Assembly (NCBI GenBank): GCA_013299115.1
Contig: JAAFKA010000022.1
Coordinates: 1-64,000, forward strand
Reading direction: 5' to 3'
Length of the DNA stretch: 64,000 nucleotides
Origin: Cytophagales bacterium
GTDB taxonomy: Bacteria > Bacteroidota > Bacteroidia > Cytophagales > Thermoflexibacteraceae
Shown here: piece by piece, positions 62,017 through 64,000 of the stretch
Layout: each line of letters starts with the position of its first letter
How positions within the stretch are numbered: the first letter of the stretch is position 1
The notes under the pieces: generated by a model
Seen by the model: the letters and a program-made list of their open reading frames with translations, nothing else
Database searches by the model: none
What the model was told of the DNA's origin: nothing
Position numbers and translations under genes: made by a program

Positions 62017-62814
62017 TTACTCTTTTACAATTACCTCTCTCCGTTGCACCGAATAAGCACTGAAATAGCCCAATGCTTTGGGACTACCTTTGATATTGCT
62101 TACAGGATTGGCGGGGCTGGCACTTTGGTTGGGTCCCGAATCTAATTGGTTAAGGCTGAAAAAGTAGAGATAAGATGCAGCATCTATACATTGCATTTCT
62201 ACTTTTACTGTATCATTTACTTCCATTTTGGTGTTGTCATTGACAAATAAAGACCTCGACAAGGTTTGCCCATTGCTAATGTTGTCGTTAAAGAGAAAAA
62301 GGTTTGAAAATCTGCCTTGATTTAGTCCCAATTTGAAACGGTAATTATTTCCTATTTCTATGGGGTCTTTCAATTTAACGGAAGCAACTTTTGTTTTGCC
62401 TATAAAAGTATTTTGCTCTGTTATCCAAAGGCTGTCAAAGTTCACTTTTTTGGGTAGTTGGCTTACTGCGGTGTAGTTGTTGCCCTCTGCCAAAATAGTC
62501 AAAGTGTAGGTATTGCCTTGCACCCCTTTGATTTGGGTACTTTCGTACAAGCCTTTGCCTTTGTGCTGCAAAACAGTGCTGTTGCCCTTGTCATCGGCTA
62601 AGGTGATGGTGGCATTTTCGACTGCGGGGTAGTTGTTTGGCTCACTGAAATTGACTGTTTTGGTCAATCTCACTTGGGCTGGTTCTCCACTGTCGTTTAG
62701 CGTAGCCTCTACCACTAAGGCGGGGCTGCTACTGTTCAGGTCTATTTCTATCACTCTTTCGCAAGCTGTAAAAAGTAGCAAGGCGGAGGAAATGGCTAAT
62801 AATTTCAATTTCAT
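62017..62814 (-). CDS. DUF4249 lipoprotein
   Basis: About 265 residues from ATG at 62814, with lipobox LLLFTAC near residue 20. ERVIEIDLNSSSPALVVEAT and the series of beta segments (VQGNTYTLTILAEG) match the DUF4249 family, which sits next to TonB-dependent receptors in Bacteroidota and probably helps a surface uptake system. Its neighbour upstream is the TonB receptor fragment, 80 bp away, and a G/C-rich palindrome separates them. Confidence 0.85.
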   Translation of the reverse strand: MKLKLLAISSALLLFTACERVIEIDLNSSSPALVVEATLNDSGEPAQVRLTKTVNFSEPNNYPAVENATITLADDKGNSTVLQHKGKGLYESTQIKGVQGNTYTLTILAEGNNYTAVSQLPKKVNFDSLWITEQNTFIGKTKVASVKLKDPIEIGNNYRFKLGLNQGRFSNLFLFNDNISNGQTLSRSLFVNDNTKMEVNDTVKVEMQCIDAASYLYFFSLNQLDSGPNQSASPANPVSNIKGSPKALGYFSAYSVQRREVIVKE

Positions 62815-62821
62815 AAGATTT

Positions 62822-62885
62822 AAGCCCCCCACCCCAAAGGGGAGTAAAGTAATAGTGTGAAGTTCCCCTTTGGGGCAGGGGCTTT
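62822..62885. repeat. Intergenic palindrome (ccccaaagggga class)
   Basis: aagccccccaccccaaaggg and ttcccctttggggcagggg are complementary around about 20 bases. It belongs to the same G/C-rich style as the in-frame elements. Confidence 0.75.
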
Positions 62886-62893
62886 TTTAAAAT

Positions 62894-64000
62894 TTAAAAT
62901 TTAAAATTATAGGTAACAGCAGGCACAAACCGAAATAGTGCAGTGCGTACAGCTTCGGTTTTGGTTCTGTCATCTTTGTTTTCTCTGAATGTGATGGTGT
63001 AAGCATTTTCACGACCGTAGGCATTGTAGATGGAGAAATTCCAACTTGATTCAAATTTTGCGGTCTTTTTGCGTATCCACGTTAGCCCGATGTCCAAACG
63101 GTGGTAGTCGGGCATTCGGTAGCCGTTTCTTTCGGTGTAAACGAAGGTGGTTTTGTCTGCCACTGTATATTTGCCACTTGGAAACGTAACGGCATTGCCT
63201 GTGTTGAAGACCCACGCTGCTGAAAGGCTGACTTTTTTGCTCAAATCGTACATTGCCACCACCGAAATATCGTGTGTACGGTCTTGGCGTGCTGCATACC
63301 AATTTCCTCCGTTTATTCCTTCAATTTGTCTTTCGGTGCGTGATAAGGTATAGCCTACCCAACCTGTTAGTCTGCCCTGTTTTTTGCGGAATAAAAACTC
63401 TATGCCATAAGCCCTGCCAATGCCTGTTAGCAATTCGCCTTCAATTTTATCATTTGCTCTGGTATTTGCCCCATCTTTGTAGTCTATTTGGTTGCTCATT
63501 GTTTTGTAATAAGCCTCCACATTAAACTCAAATTGGTTATCTTTTATGTTTTTAAACAAGCCTAATGCCCATTGGTCTGCGGTTTCAGGTTTGATATTTT
63601 TGCTGCTTGGTATCCACAAATCCGTTGGTGTGCCTGCATTAGAGTTAGAAATGAGGTGCAAATTCTGCACATTGCGTGTGTAAGAGGCTTTGACCGAAGT
63701 GTTTAGATTGACCGTATAGCTCAATCCCAAACGAGGTTCAGGGTTGATATAGGTCTGTACAAATTCACCACTTCCGTAGTTGGTGGTATTGGTAACTTTT
63801 CCTTCACTGTTGTAACTATAAAATTTGCCTTCGCCTAACAAGCTAAACGTGGTCAAACGCAAGCCATAATTGAGGTTTAAGCGGGGGCTAATTTTCCATT
63901 CGTCATTGACAAACAAAGCATTTTCCCATGCATAACGGTCTTGCAGTTCTACGTTAATCACATTGCTGCCGCGAGATTCTACCTGTCCTGGCACAATGTT
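62894..64000 (-). CDS. TonB-dependent receptor, C-terminal part (continues beyond the window)
   Basis: The frame is open through the window edge, so the first part of the gene is missing here. The visible 368 residues are beta-barrel strands of a TonB-dependent outer-membrane receptor (LNLNYGLRLTTFSLLGEG, NPEPRLGLSYTVNLNTSVKA, WVGYTLSRTERQIEG, YRMPDYHRLDIGLTW) and end in the barrel signature VTYNFKF with C-terminal Phe. It pairs with the DUF4249 lipoprotein. The transported ligand is unknown. Confidence 0.9.
   Translation of the reverse strand, partial: NIVPGQVESRGSNVINVELQDRYAWENALFVNDEWKISPRLNLNYGLRLTTFSLLGEGKFYSYNSEGKVTNTTNYGSGEFVQTYINPEPRLGLSYTVNLNTSVKASYTRNVQNLHLISNSNAGTPTDLWIPSSKNIKPETADQWALGLFKNIKDNQFEFNVEAYYKTMSNQIDYKDGANTRANDKIEGELLTGIGRAYGIEFLFRKKQGRLTGWVGYTLSRTERQIEGINGGNWYAARQDRTHDISVVAMYDLSKKVSLSAAWVFNTGNAVTFPSGKYTVADKTTFVYTERNGYRMPDYHRLDIGLTWIRKKTAKFESSWNFSIYNAYGRENAYTITFRENKDDRTKTEAVRTALFRFVPAVTYNFKF

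Overview
The window is a low-GC chromosomal segment of a Bacteroidota bacterium, most likely a Cytophagales-type gliding bacterium. Support comes from the gene content (SiaB/SiaC-like pair, DUF4249 lipoprotein beside a TonB-dependent receptor, 7TM-DISM receptor, DUF1493, Uma2 and Rpn families), from lipoprotein signals on many exported proteins, and from promoter -7 elements of the Bacteroidota type TAnnTTTG. The genus cannot be named from the sequence alone.

Layout. 0-0.8 kb: broken IS30-family transposase. 0.85-8.2 kb: a restriction-modification area with a full single-chain type ISP-like enzyme (4.1-7.5 kb), a truncated and chimeric second copy of its C-terminal half (1.0-3.3 kb), a HipA-like kinase fragment and a small PD-(D/E)XK-like protein. 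8.5-11.1 kb: an LRR-Roc-COR (Roco) GTPase. 11.2-16.2 kb: FAD/Fe-S oxidoreductase, methyltransferase and RNase III. 16.4-18.3 kb: TPR sensor histidine kinase. 18.3-19.7 kb: gene remnants, giant palindromes and a ParE-type toxin-antitoxin pair. 19.7-22.6 kb: Septu-like ATPase plus HNH defence module 1. 22.8-28.6 kb: ClpB and 2-oxoglutarate dehydrogenase E1. 28.7-33.4 kb: a candidate structured RNA with its own promoter, a Fic gene flanked by direct copies of a repeat, Uma2, DUF1493, PD-(D/E)XK-like and Rpn genes. 33.4-40.4 kb: mostly housekeeping (LysM transglycosylase, second Uma2, KdsA, DapB, pyruvate dehydrogenase E2). 41-47.2 kb: complete RND efflux set. 47.2-51.8 kb: di-haem peroxidase, SiaB/SiaC-like switch, AhpD-like protein, 7TM receptor with HTH. 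51.9-55.3 kb: PIN toxin pair and Septu-like module 2. 55.5-64 kb: lipoproteins, serine hydrolase, homogentisate dioxygenase, a degenerate J-domain-like protein and the start of a TonB receptor locus.

The most unusual property is the density of palindromic repeats. At least seven sequence classes of 30-150 bp hairpins fill the intergenic gaps. At least five G/C-rich palindromes of one type, plus three or four of other types, lie inside open reading frames and are translated through in a constant frame as short PEGG/PPSG-type linker peptides. In the two type ISP paralogs the same linker positions carry different palindromes. Other observations that merit testing are two diverged ATPase-HNH modules with novel N-terminal extensions (one resembling the N-terminal domain of translation factor IF2), a 109-bp MITE sharing ends with an IS remnant, and accessory genes flanked by duplicated 3' ends of neighbouring genes or by copies of the same palindrome.
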